Shown piece by piece: positions 24,956 through 34,537 of a DNA stretch of 42,640 bases (position 1 is the stretch's first letter; every line of letters begins with the position of its first letter). The notes under the pieces are model-generated. The model was not told where the DNA came from and ran no database searches. It saw only the letters and a list, made by a program, of their open reading frames with translations. The DNA comes from a virus, in IMG/VR virus record IMGVR_UViG_3300027779_000054, positions 1 through 42,640 of that record; one strand, written 5' to 3'. A program made the translations under genes and the position numbers.

Positions 24956-25830
24956 TGAAGATAGTTTGATTCTCCACGATCTATTCCTACAGCGGCATTA
25001 GCAGCAGTGTTTACAACTGATACTACTGCACAACCTGATCTACTTGTTCCACCTTGACCTTGTAAATCACCCATTGATTGATCAGTTAATGTTTGCTTGG
25101 CACTACTTCCAATACCAGAAGCATTACCTGATGCCCCATATTGTATGACTACATCTGAAGTAGTATGTGCCGCAATTGTTTGATTACTTAACGCAGACGC
25201 ACTAGTGCCGGGATTAGAAATACCAACGTGAGTAACATTTGAGTTTGAAAGTGGTGCAGCAGGTCTATATAATTGAAAAGTAATAACATTACCTTCACCA
25301 CCAGTGTTAAATCCTTGTGCCCCAGAATAAGAAGCATCAGAGCCAGTAAGAACTTTATAGGATAAACAATAAACTGGGCGGTGTGTAGTAGTAACAACAC
25401 CTTGCTTACCTCCATAATCTACAGAAGTTTGGTAAGTAACACCAAGTCTACTGTCAATAGCAATCATTGCTCCACTAGAATTTAAAGTGGGATGTTGAGA
25501 TACAGAAACACTTGAGTTTGCTCTGGTTTGTGATTGCATACAAAGAAGTATGTCACCCGATTGAGGGTCAAACGTACCTGTTGTATTAATATTGGTTGTA
25601 TTTGTAAAAGTTCCAGTGAATCCAACACCATTTGATCCACCTTCTGTTTTTGTCCAAGTAGCTCTTAAGTATATTTGAAATGGTAAAACTACTTTAGTAT
25701 AAACTTGTCTAACAGTTCCACCTTGATTCACAAATATTTTTGTTGCTTCTCTAACAGTGCTTCCATCTTTAACAAATACTTTAGTTGCTTCTCTAACAGT
25801 ACTGCCATCTTTAACAAATGTCTTAGGCAT
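24925..25830 (-). CDS. Small adhesin-like virion protein, copy B
   Basis: A 301-aa protein. Residues 1-45 are three tandem 14-residue units (FVKDGSTVREATK-like), a recurrent attachment module of marine phage virion proteins. Residues about 55-301 form a beta-rich domain closely related to copy A (37247-38122): shared GTFDPQ.GDIL, SQTRANSSV, YGGKQG.VTTTHRP, SYKVLTGSD, GFN.GGEGN and the C-terminus SGQFRITEP. It sits directly after the 1486-aa fibre gene (12 nt). It is likely a fibre-associated receptor-binding or decoration protein; that function is inferred. Confidence 0.7.
   Translation of the reverse strand: MPKTFVKDGSTVREATKVFVKDGSTVREATKIFVNQGGTVRQVYTKVVLPFQIYLRATWTKTEGGSNGVGFTGTFTNTTNINTTGTFDPQSGDILLCMQSQTRANSSVSVSQHPTLNSSGAMIAIDSRLGVTYQTSVDYGGKQGVVTTTHRPVYCLSYKVLTGSDASYSGAQGFNTGGEGNVITFQLYRPAAPLSNSNVTHVGISNPGTSASALSNQTIAAHTTSDVVIQYGASGNASGIGSSAKQTLTDQSMGDLQGQGGTSRSGCAVVSVVNTAANAAVGIDRGESNYLHSGQFRITEP
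25700..25825. repeat. Three tandem 42-nt repeats encoding adhesin N-terminus
   Basis: Units lie at 25784-25825, 25742-25783 and 25700-25741. The first two differ at only a few positions; the third is divergent. They encode KTFVKDGSTVREAT, KVFVKDGSTVREAT and KIFVNQGGTVRQVY. The copy number of this N-terminal anchor could vary between relatives. Confidence 0.85.
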
Positions 25831-25842
25831 TTAATTCTCCTG

Positions 25843-28800
25843 TTAATATTGTACAACAAATATAGCGTTAGCGTTAGTAAATTCTATTGCATCTGGCGTG
25901 CCAGAATTTTCTGGTTCTATAATAACTTGAATATCAAGAGCATCTCTAACAGCATCAGCTGTTGAAGCACCTGTTCCACCATTAGCAATTGATAAACCTG
26001 TTCCACTCCAGTTACTATTACTTATACTACTTAATGTAGAAATAGTACCAAGACCTAAGTTAGTTCTAGCACCAGATACTGAGGTAGATCCTGTTCCACC
26101 ATTTGCTATAGATACGTTGTCAAGGTTAATAGTAATAGTATTTGCAGGAGTACCTGAACTACCAGTTCCTGCAGTAGTTATACCAGTACCACCTTTAAAA
26201 TTAATTGTTTCAGCAGATGCTTGATCAAGTGTAAAGTCGGGGTTACTACCTCCATCAGCAGATAACTGTATTAGAGAGTTCTGTGCACTCACTCCAGATA
26301 AACTATCTAAGTTTAACTGAGCTAATACACCTGACTCTGTTACATACCCCATACCACCAGAACCACCTGCAGTACCATTTCGAGTACCACTTCCACCAGA
26401 ACCACCACCACCTATTTGAGTTGTATTAATAGTAAATGTTATTGTAGGTAAGTTATCTCCAGACGGATCTGCAGATGTAGGAGCAGTTACGCCAGTTTCA
26501 AGACCTGCTGCTGCCCAAGCTAATTCTTTTAAGTTCTTTATATCAATAATTACAGTATCGGATGAACCTGCAGTACCACCTCCACCACCAAAGAACTCAT
26601 TCATAGTACCACCAAAACCAGCACCACCACCGCCACCTGCTCCAAGACCAAGAGTAGCTGTACCTATCGCAGCACCTGCTGAGTAACTTCCGCTTGATCC
26701 AGAACCACCAGCACCACCAGCCGCTGATAGATTTATTGTAGCAACTTGAACTTCTGCCATTGCATTTTCTGCCCTAGTTCTAGCAGCAGCCGCAGTTGAT
26801 CCAGTACTACCAGTTACAGTTCTAACAATGTTAACTAAAGTAGTAGTACCAGCAGTACCACTACCACCCTGACCAGCAGCTCCACCGCCTCCACCACCTA
26901 CAGCAGATACTGTAAGCTTCTGCCAAGGGTTAGTAGAACTTGAAGCATCTTCGTAAGAGGGTAAATTAGTTATTACGTCAGGACTTGATCCAGATGTATC
27001 AGTCCTTGTTTCTGCTGCATTTGCCACTGCTGTACCTGTTTGTATAACAGGATTCTTTAATATAGTTTGAGCTGAAGATATAGTCACAGCACTTGAAGAA
27101 TCAGCAGTACCAGATGACGTTACAAATGCAAAGTTACCACTATTATCTGTACCTAAAAATACTCCAATCGAAGAATCAGAAGCACTACTTTTTCCTGACT
27201 TAATACCAGCATTATTTTCTATAGTCAATTCACTATTTAAAGTAAGTTTAGATGCATCAATTTTATCAGCATCTATATGAGCAGATGAAATACTTGCTGC
27301 TGTTATTTTTCCACCATCAATTGTAGTTGTGCGACTATTAATTAATTTAGCAAAATCTTCTCGTATCCAAGCACTAGTTGTAGCGTCATATATATGCATC
27401 TCATAAGTATTAGTACCGGGATTTGAACTACCACTTGGTACAACCGAATCAGTGTCAATCCATATATCACCTGCCAACCTACCAGAACTAGAATCAGGTT
27501 CACCATCTTGCCTAAACACTTTTGCTTTACTTACAGCAACATCGTTAGCTGCAGTTGCTGCTGCGGATGCTGATGCAGAATCTTGAGATAGCACCCATTC
27601 ATTTGCTACAATTTGATTTGATCCAGTAGCAGCAGCAATATACATTTTGTTACCTTGGTTAGTACCAGTGTTAATCCAAACATCGCCTATTGATATAGAA
27701 GTAGGTATAGAGCCTGATACTCCAGATACATACGAATCTCTAAACACTCTGGCTTTGGTTAGAGCAAGTGTGTTAGCTGCAGTGCCTAAAGCACCAGCAG
27801 CTGTTGCGTCTTGAGATAAGTACCAACCATCACCAGTAGTAACAATGGCACTAGCTCCAACGATACTAGACGCATACAGTTTATTATCATTATCTGTATC
27901 AATCCAAAGATCTCCAACTGATACAGCTGTCGGTATTCCCGGTTGTCTAAACATCTTAGGAGGTACTAGTAGTGTAGTTGTACCACCTACAGTAGACGAA
28001 AGAGTGTTACCGCTATTAGTAAACTTTACAATACCATCAAAGGTAATTACTTTTACTGCACCACCAAATGTTTCTGTAACAGTACCACCGTTAGTAGCTT
28101 CAGTAGCTGTAAACGTACACTGATAATAAGGGTCGTTATCATTTGTATCTATTTCTGGTGGATTTTGTGACCAACCAGTAGGTAGAGTTACGTTAGTACC
28201 ATTAGTAGAGAACTTATTATAAGTAAATGAGTATTCACTATTAGCATTTGTTGGTGAGGTAGGTATAGAGCTATCAGTTACAGTTCTATATACAAGACCT
28301 GTAGTTTGTCTTTGACCTGTAGGTCCTGTTACAGAAGCACCGGGAGGTCCAGCTTCGGTACTAGCTGCACCAGTTGCACCTATCTTTGACTTAGAAAGAG
28401 ATTGAGATTTTAGAAAATCTATGTTAGTGCTTACGGGTCTAACAGTTATAGTGTAATCTATTTTAACTGTATCTACAGAGTTAGACATACCTGAATGATC
28501 TGCTATTATAATGTTATTACTTGCAGCACTTTTACTACCTTCAGTTATATTAGAGTTATTAGAAACAGCAACTGAAAATTGACTTGCGCTAGGAGTACCT
28601 GAAGCTATACCTACAAGTTGAGTAGCTCCTTTATAAACGGTAATCGTTGTACCAGATCCTGTATAACTAGATACAACACCAGCAGAAGATGATGGAAGTG
28701 TATGCGAATCGTTAGTTAGAATAACAGTGTAAGCATCTGAGCCTTGTTGTACTGCAGGGATAGTAATTCTATCAAAAGCTAATTCATTTTGATCTGCTTC

Positions 28801-30303
28801 TGAAACACCTACTCTAAAGAAAGATGGGTTAGTCCAATCTGCAAACGAAGCTGGAACAGTTACAGACTGCGTATCTTCTAATGCTCCAGTCCCATCAGAG
28901 AAACTAGTTTCATCTGTCATTTCCTCGCCAGTAAATTTAAAGAAACCATTAGTAACATTAGAAGCTGTGGCTGTTAACGTAATTGAAGACGGACTAGGGT
29001 TTAAACCATTCTCATCGTACACAATTGCGTACTTAGAAGAAGTTAACTTAACCGCTTTTGAATCAAGACCTGCAGAACCTGTACCACTCACAACAACTGC
29101 TGCAGAAAACTCTGATGCAGGTATAGAATCTGTAGTTGCATTAGCTACTGCGCTTGCTTGTATAGCCCAAAGATATTGACCAGCAGGAACTGTCGGTCTA
29201 TTCTGTGCCCAACCATCTAAATCACCACCTGATAAAATATTTGTAGCAAAGGTATAAGTAAATGTACCTGTAGGATCAGCTGGTGCTGATGAGTTACTTG
29301 CGTTTACTTTAAACAATTCAACAACAGCTACACTACTGCCGTCAATACCTGCTGCACCTGTTATAGCAGCAGCAGAAAACTCTGATGTAGGTATAGTATC
29401 TGTTGCAGTTGTTGATGAAGCTGTTGCATGTTTCATCCAAAGGTATTCACCTTTAGCTAAATCTGGTAACGTCTGAGACCAGCTATTTAAAGTACCACCT
29501 GATAACACGGCAGTAGAGAATGTATAAGTAAATGTTCCACTTGGATTGGCTGGTGCAGAACTTGCACTAGTATTCTTTTGATATATTGCTACAGTTGCGT
29601 TGTTAGTACCAGCAGCCCCAGCAGCACCTGTAGTTCCACCTTGATAAGGTGTAGTCCAAGTTGTAATAGTAGTGGCTGCTGTAGATGGGTCAAAGATAAC
29701 ACTAGATATCCATACCTGATCGTTACCAGCTGGAACAGATAATGCCCAACTAGCAGAGTTAGTACCTGTTAAAGCACCTGTAGAATAAGTCCATGTCACA
29801 TCAGTCGGAGCTGAAGGAGCACTGCTTACTCTTTTATAAATCTCTACAGCAAACTTACCTTGATCTCCCTTCTCAGCTAGCTTTGTTACTGCTGACCAAG
29901 AGCCTGATCCTATTACTTCAGTAGCAGCTAAATCAGCAACATGCACTGTGGTTACCCATAAGTATCCACCAGATCCTGATGGTACGTTTCTAAACCATAT
30001 GTCATTTGGGCCAAGCCCATTTGATGTACCATCATGACTAGTGCCATTAACTAACACAGCTGTACTATAAGTATATGTAGTTTCTTCGTTCATTGCTAAA
30101 GGTGCAACGTCTGTAGTTGTTCTTGCGTATAGATATATAGTTGCAGCATTAAACCCACTCGCTCCATCAGTCCCAGTACCACCTACTTGAGCAGTTCCAC
30201 CTGCAAAGCTAGCTATCGCACCAGAATTTAATGCTTGGGTAATCTGGTTTGTCCATGAGTCTAAGACTGCATCACCAGTTATAGGGGGTCTAATTACTGT
30301 CAT
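25843..30303 (-). CDS. Giant tail fibre or tip protein with repeat domains and Gly-rich tip
   Basis: A 1486-aa protein. The N-terminus (DAVLDSWTNQITQALNSG) is followed by at least four repeats of about 90 residues with the pattern hydrophobic-IY, AP-P, TYTFSTAVL, GW-Q-P, YLW and IPxSEFSAA, looking like beta-sandwich domains. Later parts carry three W(I)DTD(N) modules (VGDLWIDTD, IGDVWINTG, AGDIWIDTD), then ISSAHIDADKIDASKLTL as in gpJ-like tip proteins, and three long poly-Gly stretches resembling the glycine-rich recognition tip of T4 gp38-type adhesins. Probably a central fibre or host-specificity protein. The start overlaps the preceding stop (TAATG). Confidence 0.75.
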   Translation of the reverse strand: MTVIRPPITGDAVLDSWTNQITQALNSGAIASFAGGTAQVGGTGTDGASGFNAATIYLYARTTTDVAPLAMNEETTYTYSTAVLVNGTSHDGTSNGLGPNDIWFRNVPSGSGGYLWVTTVHVADLAATEVIGSGSWSAVTKLAEKGDQGKFAVEIYKRVSSAPSAPTDVTWTYSTGALTGTNSASWALSVPAGNDQVWISSVIFDPSTAATTITTWTTPYQGGTTGAAGAAGTNNATVAIYQKNTSASSAPANPSGTFTYTFSTAVLSGGTLNSWSQTLPDLAKGEYLWMKHATASSTTATDTIPTSEFSAAAITGAAGIDGSSVAVVELFKVNASNSSAPADPTGTFTYTFATNILSGGDLDGWAQNRPTVPAGQYLWAIQASAVANATTDSIPASEFSAAVVVSGTGSAGLDSKAVKLTSSKYAIVYDENGLNPSPSSITLTATASNVTNGFFKFTGEEMTDETSFSDGTGALEDTQSVTVPASFADWTNPSFFRVGVSEADQNELAFDRITIPAVQQGSDAYTVILTNDSHTLPSSSAGVVSSYTGSGTTITVYKGATQLVGIASGTPSASQFSVAVSNNSNITEGSKSAASNNIIIADHSGMSNSVDTVKIDYTITVRPVSTNIDFLKSQSLSKSKIGATGAASTEAGPPGASVTGPTGQRQTTGLVYRTVTDSSIPTSPTNANSEYSFTYNKFSTNGTNVTLPTGWSQNPPEIDTNDNDPYYQCTFTATEATNGGTVTETFGGAVKVITFDGIVKFTNSGNTLSSTVGGTTTLLVPPKMFRQPGIPTAVSVGDLWIDTDNDNKLYASSIVGASAIVTTGDGWYLSQDATAAGALGTAANTLALTKARVFRDSYVSGVSGSIPTSISIGDVWINTGTNQGNKMYIAAATGSNQIVANEWVLSQDSASASAAATAANDVAVSKAKVFRQDGEPDSSSGRLAGDIWIDTDSVVPSGSSNPGTNTYEMHIYDATTSAWIREDFAKLINSRTTTIDGGKITAASISSAHIDADKIDASKLTLNSELTIENNAGIKSGKSSASDSSIGVFLGTDNSGNFAFVTSSGTADSSSAVTISSAQTILKNPVIQTGTAVANAAETRTDTSGSSPDVITNLPSYEDASSSTNPWQKLTVSAVGGGGGGAAGQGGSGTAGTTTLVNIVRTVTGSTGSTAAAARTRAENAMAEVQVATINLSAAGGAGGSGSSGSYSAGAAIGTATLGLGAGGGGGAGFGGTMNEFFGGGGGTAGSSDTVIIDIKNLKELAWAAAGLETGVTAPTSADPSGDNLPTITFTINTTQIGGGGSGGSGTRNGTAGGSGGMGYVTESGVLAQLNLDSLSGVSAQNSLIQLSADGGSNPDFTLDQASAETINFKGGTGITTAGTGSSGTPANTITINLDNVSIANGGTGSTSVSGARTNLGLGTISTLSSISNSNWSGTGLSIANGGTGASTADAVRDALDIQVIIEPENSGTPDAIEFTNANAIFVVQY

Positions 30304-32156
30304 TACCTTGTTCCACCTTTTATTATTTCAAATTGGTATCCTGTTAGATTCCAAGAAGTTCCTGCTGTAGCAGATTGATCTCCTATTTTATAATTTAAAA
30401 ACCTACCCTGAATACGTGTATCCACTTTGTAATCATCTGCGTAATTAAACGTAAATGAACTTCCACTAGTGATACCTGTTTCGTCTTGAGGTCTACTAGA
30501 TCCTTTTAATTCTATATTAAGATCACTAGTACCACTCATAAGTACAGCTATAGAACTTAACTCCTCAGTATCAAACTCAGGTGTTAGACCTAATCTTTCT
30601 CTTTCAATGAATGAGTCATATACAGTAGTACCGTTTCTTAATGTATAGTTGCCCGGTGAATCTCCGTAAAACACTGCACCTCCATTAGTAATTAAAGGAA
30701 GCGATGAGTTATCATCACCTGAGTAAGGAGCTATATCTGCTGATAGTATATTAGTCTGTGATCTTTTAGTCCATGTATTGTTTCGATAGTTCCATATTAG
30801 TACTTCAGTATCTCCAACAGTAATAGATGGAGTATAAAACCATAGCTCATCGTATCTTCTATTTCTTATTATTTTTATATCATCAGCGTTAAGAGTAGTA
30901 ACAGTTCCATGTAGATAATGTCTAACTCTCATATCAGCTATTGATTGTATATTCCCCGGATGTCCTTGAAATATATATACGTCATCACTTCCTACAACTA
31001 CATGCTTACCATCATATTCCTTTACTGCACCAAGGCAGTTAGCACCGTAACTATCTGTCACAGGTGATACACTAAACGGTATAGCTTGACTACCTGTTCT
31101 TTGTATAGAGTGTATAGACGTATCTGTGTAAACATACATAATACCTTGTAGTTCAGCCATATCCTTTACAGTACCTGTACCAGATAAAGTAAACTCATCT
31201 GCAGTGTTAGCTCCTCTTCTAAATGGATTCCAGCTTGTAGGTATATTACCGGGAGCTGCAACATCTGATGTTCTAATAACTCCGGGGAGCTTTCTTATAA
31301 CTCCATAAGGACTAGCTTGAGCAGTCTCAGTTAAATCTCCAGCTACTAGTAAGTTACCAAAAGACTTTATAACACCACATCTAACATCGATAGATGGTAA
31401 TGTTTGTATAGATATTCTTATAGTATCTCCGGGCAATGCTCCAGTCAATGTATCAGTTCTAACTCTTGGAGTTGCTGTATTATCTACAGCAGCATCCCCA
31501 TTATTATTTATTGTAACTGGAGTACCAGAAGGATTAAGACTAGTCATTTTAAAGTTTAACACAGCTTGTGTTGAGTCTATTGGTATAACAGTATATAGTA
31601 AGCAATGAGTACTAAAGTCTATTACAAGTGTACCTAAAGGTATGTCAGGGTTAAATGAATCCCATTGCATAGATACTAACTCACTCTGCGTAAGATATGA
31701 ATCCCAGTTTGGTAAAGCTGTTAATGTGTTAGTAGCTGCAGGATCTGCTAGATACTTAGGTTTATCTACACCATTATTAATAATGAAATGAAACCCACCA
31801 TTAAATACAGTGTGTGAATAGTTAGCAGAAGCACTGGTTACCATAGTACCTAAAGTTATCCTAGTTCCTAATGCACCTACTATCCATCCATAGACAGTAG
31901 CTAGTACACCAGATTCAGACACAACTATATAGTAGTTATTAGTTGGGCCTTGCCAATATGCTAAATGTTTTATGCCTGATGTAGGACAGTCGGTTAAACT
32001 AATTGCTAGTTCACCCTCCATTTTACGTACAGCACCTGCATTAAATCTTACATTACTTACATCTGAAAACCCATTCGGAGGTAACGATATAGATGGTGCA
32101 TCTAATATAACACCTGCAGACGCTAAGTCTGTAATTGGTATAACTTGTCCTGTCAT
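30303..32156 (-). CDS. Tail nozzle-like structural protein (gp12-like, tentative)
   Basis: A 617-aa all-beta protein. It starts VIPITDLASAGVILDAPSIS and then LPPNGFSDVSNVRFNAGAVR, an N-terminus frequent in podoviral structural genes found next to fibre genes. Many repeating strand motifs (HLAYWQGPTNNYYIVV, VKEYDGKHVVVGSDDVYIFQ, YDELWFYTP, LIWNYRNNTWTKR) suggest a beta-propeller, as in the T7 gp12 nozzle. No gp11-like partner is next to it, so the assignment stays tentative. It is coupled to the 1486-aa fibre gene. Confidence 0.5.
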   Translation of the reverse strand: MTGQVIPITDLASAGVILDAPSISLPPNGFSDVSNVRFNAGAVRKMEGELAISLTDCPTSGIKHLAYWQGPTNNYYIVVSESGVLATVYGWIVGALGTRITLGTMVTSASANYSHTVFNGGFHFIINNGVDKPKYLADPAATNTLTALPNWDSYLTQSELVSMQWDSFNPDIPLGTLVIDFSTHCLLYTVIPIDSTQAVLNFKMTSLNPSGTPVTINNNGDAAVDNTATPRVRTDTLTGALPGDTIRISIQTLPSIDVRCGVIKSFGNLLVAGDLTETAQASPYGVIRKLPGVIRTSDVAAPGNIPTSWNPFRRGANTADEFTLSGTGTVKDMAELQGIMYVYTDTSIHSIQRTGSQAIPFSVSPVTDSYGANCLGAVKEYDGKHVVVGSDDVYIFQGHPGNIQSIADMRVRHYLHGTVTTLNADDIKIIRNRRYDELWFYTPSITVGDTEVLIWNYRNNTWTKRSQTNILSADIAPYSGDDNSSLPLITNGGAVFYGDSPGNYTLRNGTTVYDSFIERERLGLTPEFDTEELSSIAVLMSGTSDLNIELKGSSRPQDETGITSGSSFTFNYADDYKVDTRIQGRFLNYKIGDQSATAGTSWNLTGYQFEIIKGGTR

Positions 32157-32168
32157 TAGAACCTCCTA

Positions 32169-32690
32169 TTATTTTGCGTATGGGTTTCTAAACTTAGCAA
32201 TAGATCCACCAAAGTAGAATGAAACAATTCCAGCGAATACATCTAACATTGTAGTTAACCACATAAGTGGTAATCCAATAACTGAAGTTACCTCTTGAAT
32301 CTCATTACTTGATTTTCCTATCCCAAATAATCCATTATTTTCTATTATAACTGTCTTGATATCAAACCATTCGAAATCATACATAACAACTATATAGGGT
32401 ATTCCAAATGCTAAAGTGATAAGTAGTCCATAAGCAAGCACTCGTCTAGCTACAGATCTATGAGGGTCTGTTTTAGATAAAGATTTCTCATACTTAATTT
32501 TAGCCATCATCATTTTGACTTCAACATCGGCAGCATCATTGTTTGCTTTTGTTACAGCAACCATCATGTCCATCTGATGTTTTCTTTCAGAAGCTTTTAC
32601 TTCTGCGTTTTGGCTCCAGATCTTTCCAGCGAAACCTGTAATGGCTCCGAATCCCGAACTGACCAAAGCTGTTGGTAATCCAAATAACAT
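32169..32690 (-). CDS. Membrane protein, holin-like with about 3 TM segments
   Basis: A 173-aa protein with an N-terminal Gly/Ala-rich hydrophobic segment (PTALVSSGFGAITGFAG), a charged coiled coil (SERKHQMDMMVAVTKANNDA onward), RRVLAYGLLITLAFGIPYIV as a transmembrane helix, and another around VIGLPLMWLTTMLDVFAGIV. The layout fits the three-TM holin family found in marine phages and gene transfer agents. It follows the RNR gene by 22 nt. SD AAAGGAG precedes the ATG. Holin function is not proven. Confidence 0.6.
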   Translation of the reverse strand: MLFGLPTALVSSGFGAITGFAGKIWSQNAEVKASERKHQMDMMVAVTKANNDAADVEVKMMMAKIKYEKSLSKTDPHRSVARRVLAYGLLITLAFGIPYIVVMYDFEWFDIKTVIIENNGLFGIGKSSNEIQEVTSVIGLPLMWLTTMLDVFAGIVSFYFGGSIAKFRNPYAK

Positions 32691-32712
32691 TGTTTACTCC
32701 TTTAATATATTG

Positions 32713-34476
32713 TCAAGCACATTCCTTTTGTCCGGTGAGTGGATCAATAAAGCAAGCCATGTACGCTTCCTCCTCATCGCTACTCTCCTCTGTAAAGATT
32801 TTAGTCTTGATCTTGTCCTTCTTTTCTTCTTCCACGGGCGCATTGAAGATTCCAAATCTTTTCCCTGCCGCTCTGAATGTCGTACATCCTTTCGCTCCAC
32901 CGTTGAAGGCATCCATATAGACCTGTTTGAACTCTTCATACGTTACGCTGTCCCCTACATTACACGTTTTACTACAAGCTGAATCAACATAGTTTTGAGC
33001 CAGTAGTAATACTGACAAGTGTTCATCTACAGTAATTTCATTTGCCGTTCGTCCTTTAACTCCTTGTGAGTAAGCATAGTCCTCAACTCTTTCAACGATT
33101 GGTCCGTCAAAAGTTTGGATGGTACGGTCATAGTAATGTGAAAATACTGGTTCGATTCCTCCACTGACGTTATTCGCCACCAAACTGATCGTACCTGTTG
33201 GAGCAATCGAGGTAAGGTGTGAGTTCCTAATACCATGTTTACGTATCTCCTTTTTAACTGAAGCAGGTAAAGACCTGACAAAATTACTTTTCAAATACTT
33301 TTCTCTATACATAGGGAATGAACCCTTCTCTTCAGCTAACTTAGCAGAAGCTAAATATGTATTATCTCTTAGACATGCAAACACTTTCTCTGCCCATACT
33401 AAAAACTTCTCAGATCCATATGGGTATCCAAGCATTTCTCCAGCATTGGCTAAACCTGTTAGTCCTAACCCCATCCGTCGTTTATTCTTTGCTTCATCTG
33501 CTTGTGGCTTTAATGGATATATTGTACGGTCTATTACATTATCCATTGCTCTTACTACTGCAGGTATATCTTCTTTAAATTGTGTAAAGTTAAAAGTGTA
33601 TGGCTCTCCACTGTGTATTTTAACTAAATACTTTGTAAGATTAAATGAACCAAGTAGACATGCACCATGAGGTGGTAGTGGTTGTTCACCACAAGGATTT
33701 GTTGCTTTTATTTCTTCACAATAATAAAGATTATTCATCTCTTGTATTCTATCAATAAACAGAACTCCGGGTTCTGCCCAGTCCCATGTAGATGACATAA
33801 TAATTTCCCAGATCTCAGAAGCACTTTGCTTACCTCTAGGTACACCATCAAACATTAATTCATACTCTTCATCTTCTTTTAATGCTAACATAAAATCATC
33901 AGTAATACCTACACTGATATTAAAACCAGTGAGCTTATCAGAATTACGTTTAGACATAAGGAAGTCTTTAATATCCGGATGGTCCACCCGTAGAACGCCC
34001 ATCTGCGCCCCTCGTCTATGTCCAGAACTCGCAATGGTTTGGCAAATAGAATCAAAGATACCCATAAAAGAAACGGGGCCAGACGATTTGGAATCAAGGG
34101 ATTTAATAAGATCCCCCTTTGGACGCAGTTGTGAAAAATCATAACCGATACCTCCTCCTCTTCTCATTGTCTCTGCAGCCTCTGCTGCTCTCTTCATTAT
34201 GTTACTCATAGAATCTTCTATAGTACCAGAGACAAAGCAGTTGTAGGCAGTAGTGATCCGTCTAGACCCCATAGCATTCTGTACCCTACCAGCAGGTAGG
34301 AATCTCATATTACCTAATATATCCTGAAGCTCATACTTATGTTCAATAGTATCATGTAACGCACCAGCAATTCTTCTAATCTTATCATCAAACTCTTCAC
34401 CTTCTTGACGATATTTCATCTTGTCAATCTCATTAGAGATAGTCATTGTTGGTGGTTCATAATATACATTGTTCAT
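32713..34476 (-). CDS. nrdJ: Class II (adenosylcobalamin-dependent) ribonucleotide reductase
   Basis: A 587-aa enzyme that reduces ribonucleotides to deoxyribonucleotides for phage DNA synthesis. The radical and redox cysteines are present: C80 (TTAYNCFVSG), C262 in NPCGE with E264, and C273, with the 262-273 spacing of class II enzymes. APTGTISLV (425-433) and a C-terminal pair (C575, C586), probably the thioredoxin-reducible shuttle, follow. No radical-generating small subunit (class I) or glycyl-radical motif (class III) is seen, so the radical should come from host cobalamin. It is the first gene after promoter copy 2, and SD AGAGGA precedes the ATG. Expressing an RNR with late genes is unusual. 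Confidence 0.95.
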   Translation of the reverse strand: MNNVYYEPPTMTISNEIDKMKYRQEGEEFDDKIRRIAGALHDTIEHKYELQDILGNMRFLPAGRVQNAMGSRRITTAYNCFVSGTIEDSMSNIMKRAAEAAETMRRGGGIGYDFSQLRPKGDLIKSLDSKSSGPVSFMGIFDSICQTIASSGHRRGAQMGVLRVDHPDIKDFLMSKRNSDKLTGFNISVGITDDFMLALKEDEEYELMFDGVPRGKQSASEIWEIIMSSTWDWAEPGVLFIDRIQEMNNLYYCEEIKATNPCGEQPLPPHGACLLGSFNLTKYLVKIHSGEPYTFNFTQFKEDIPAVVRAMDNVIDRTIYPLKPQADEAKNKRRMGLGLTGLANAGEMLGYPYGSEKFLVWAEKVFACLRDNTYLASAKLAEEKGSFPMYREKYLKSNFVRSLPASVKKEIRKHGIRNSHLTSIAPTGTISLVANNVSGGIEPVFSHYYDRTIQTFDGPIVERVEDYAYSQGVKGRTANEITVDEHLSVLLLAQNYVDSACSKTCNVGDSVTYEEFKQVYMDAFNGGAKGCTTFRAAGKRFGIFNAPVEEEKKDKIKTKIFTEESSDEEEAYMACFIDPLTGQKECA

Positions 34477-34521
34477 TTATAGTCCTCTTTATGTTATATA
34501 ATTATATGGGATAGCTTCTCC

Positions 34522-34537
34522 CTTTAAGGGGTATATA
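34522..34537 (-). promoter_or_regulatory. Putative T7-like phage promoter, copy 2
   Basis: Read on the minus strand it is TATATACCCCTTAAAG, identical to copy 1, followed by GGAGAAGC. The predicted +1 (complement of 34522) gives a transcript starting GGGAGAAGCUAUCCC, which folds into a GGGA/UCCC hairpin at its very 5' end (plus 34508-34522), as in T7 class III mRNAs. It lies 45 nt upstream of the RNR start and just behind the gene ending at 34538. The same geometry with a different stem sequence occurs at copy 1. Confidence 0.75.

Noticed and set aside
32641-32982. Plus- and minus-frame ORFs over the 3' end of the RNR gene
   Set aside because: The RNR frame has clear domain matches through to C586; the others are alternative frames only.
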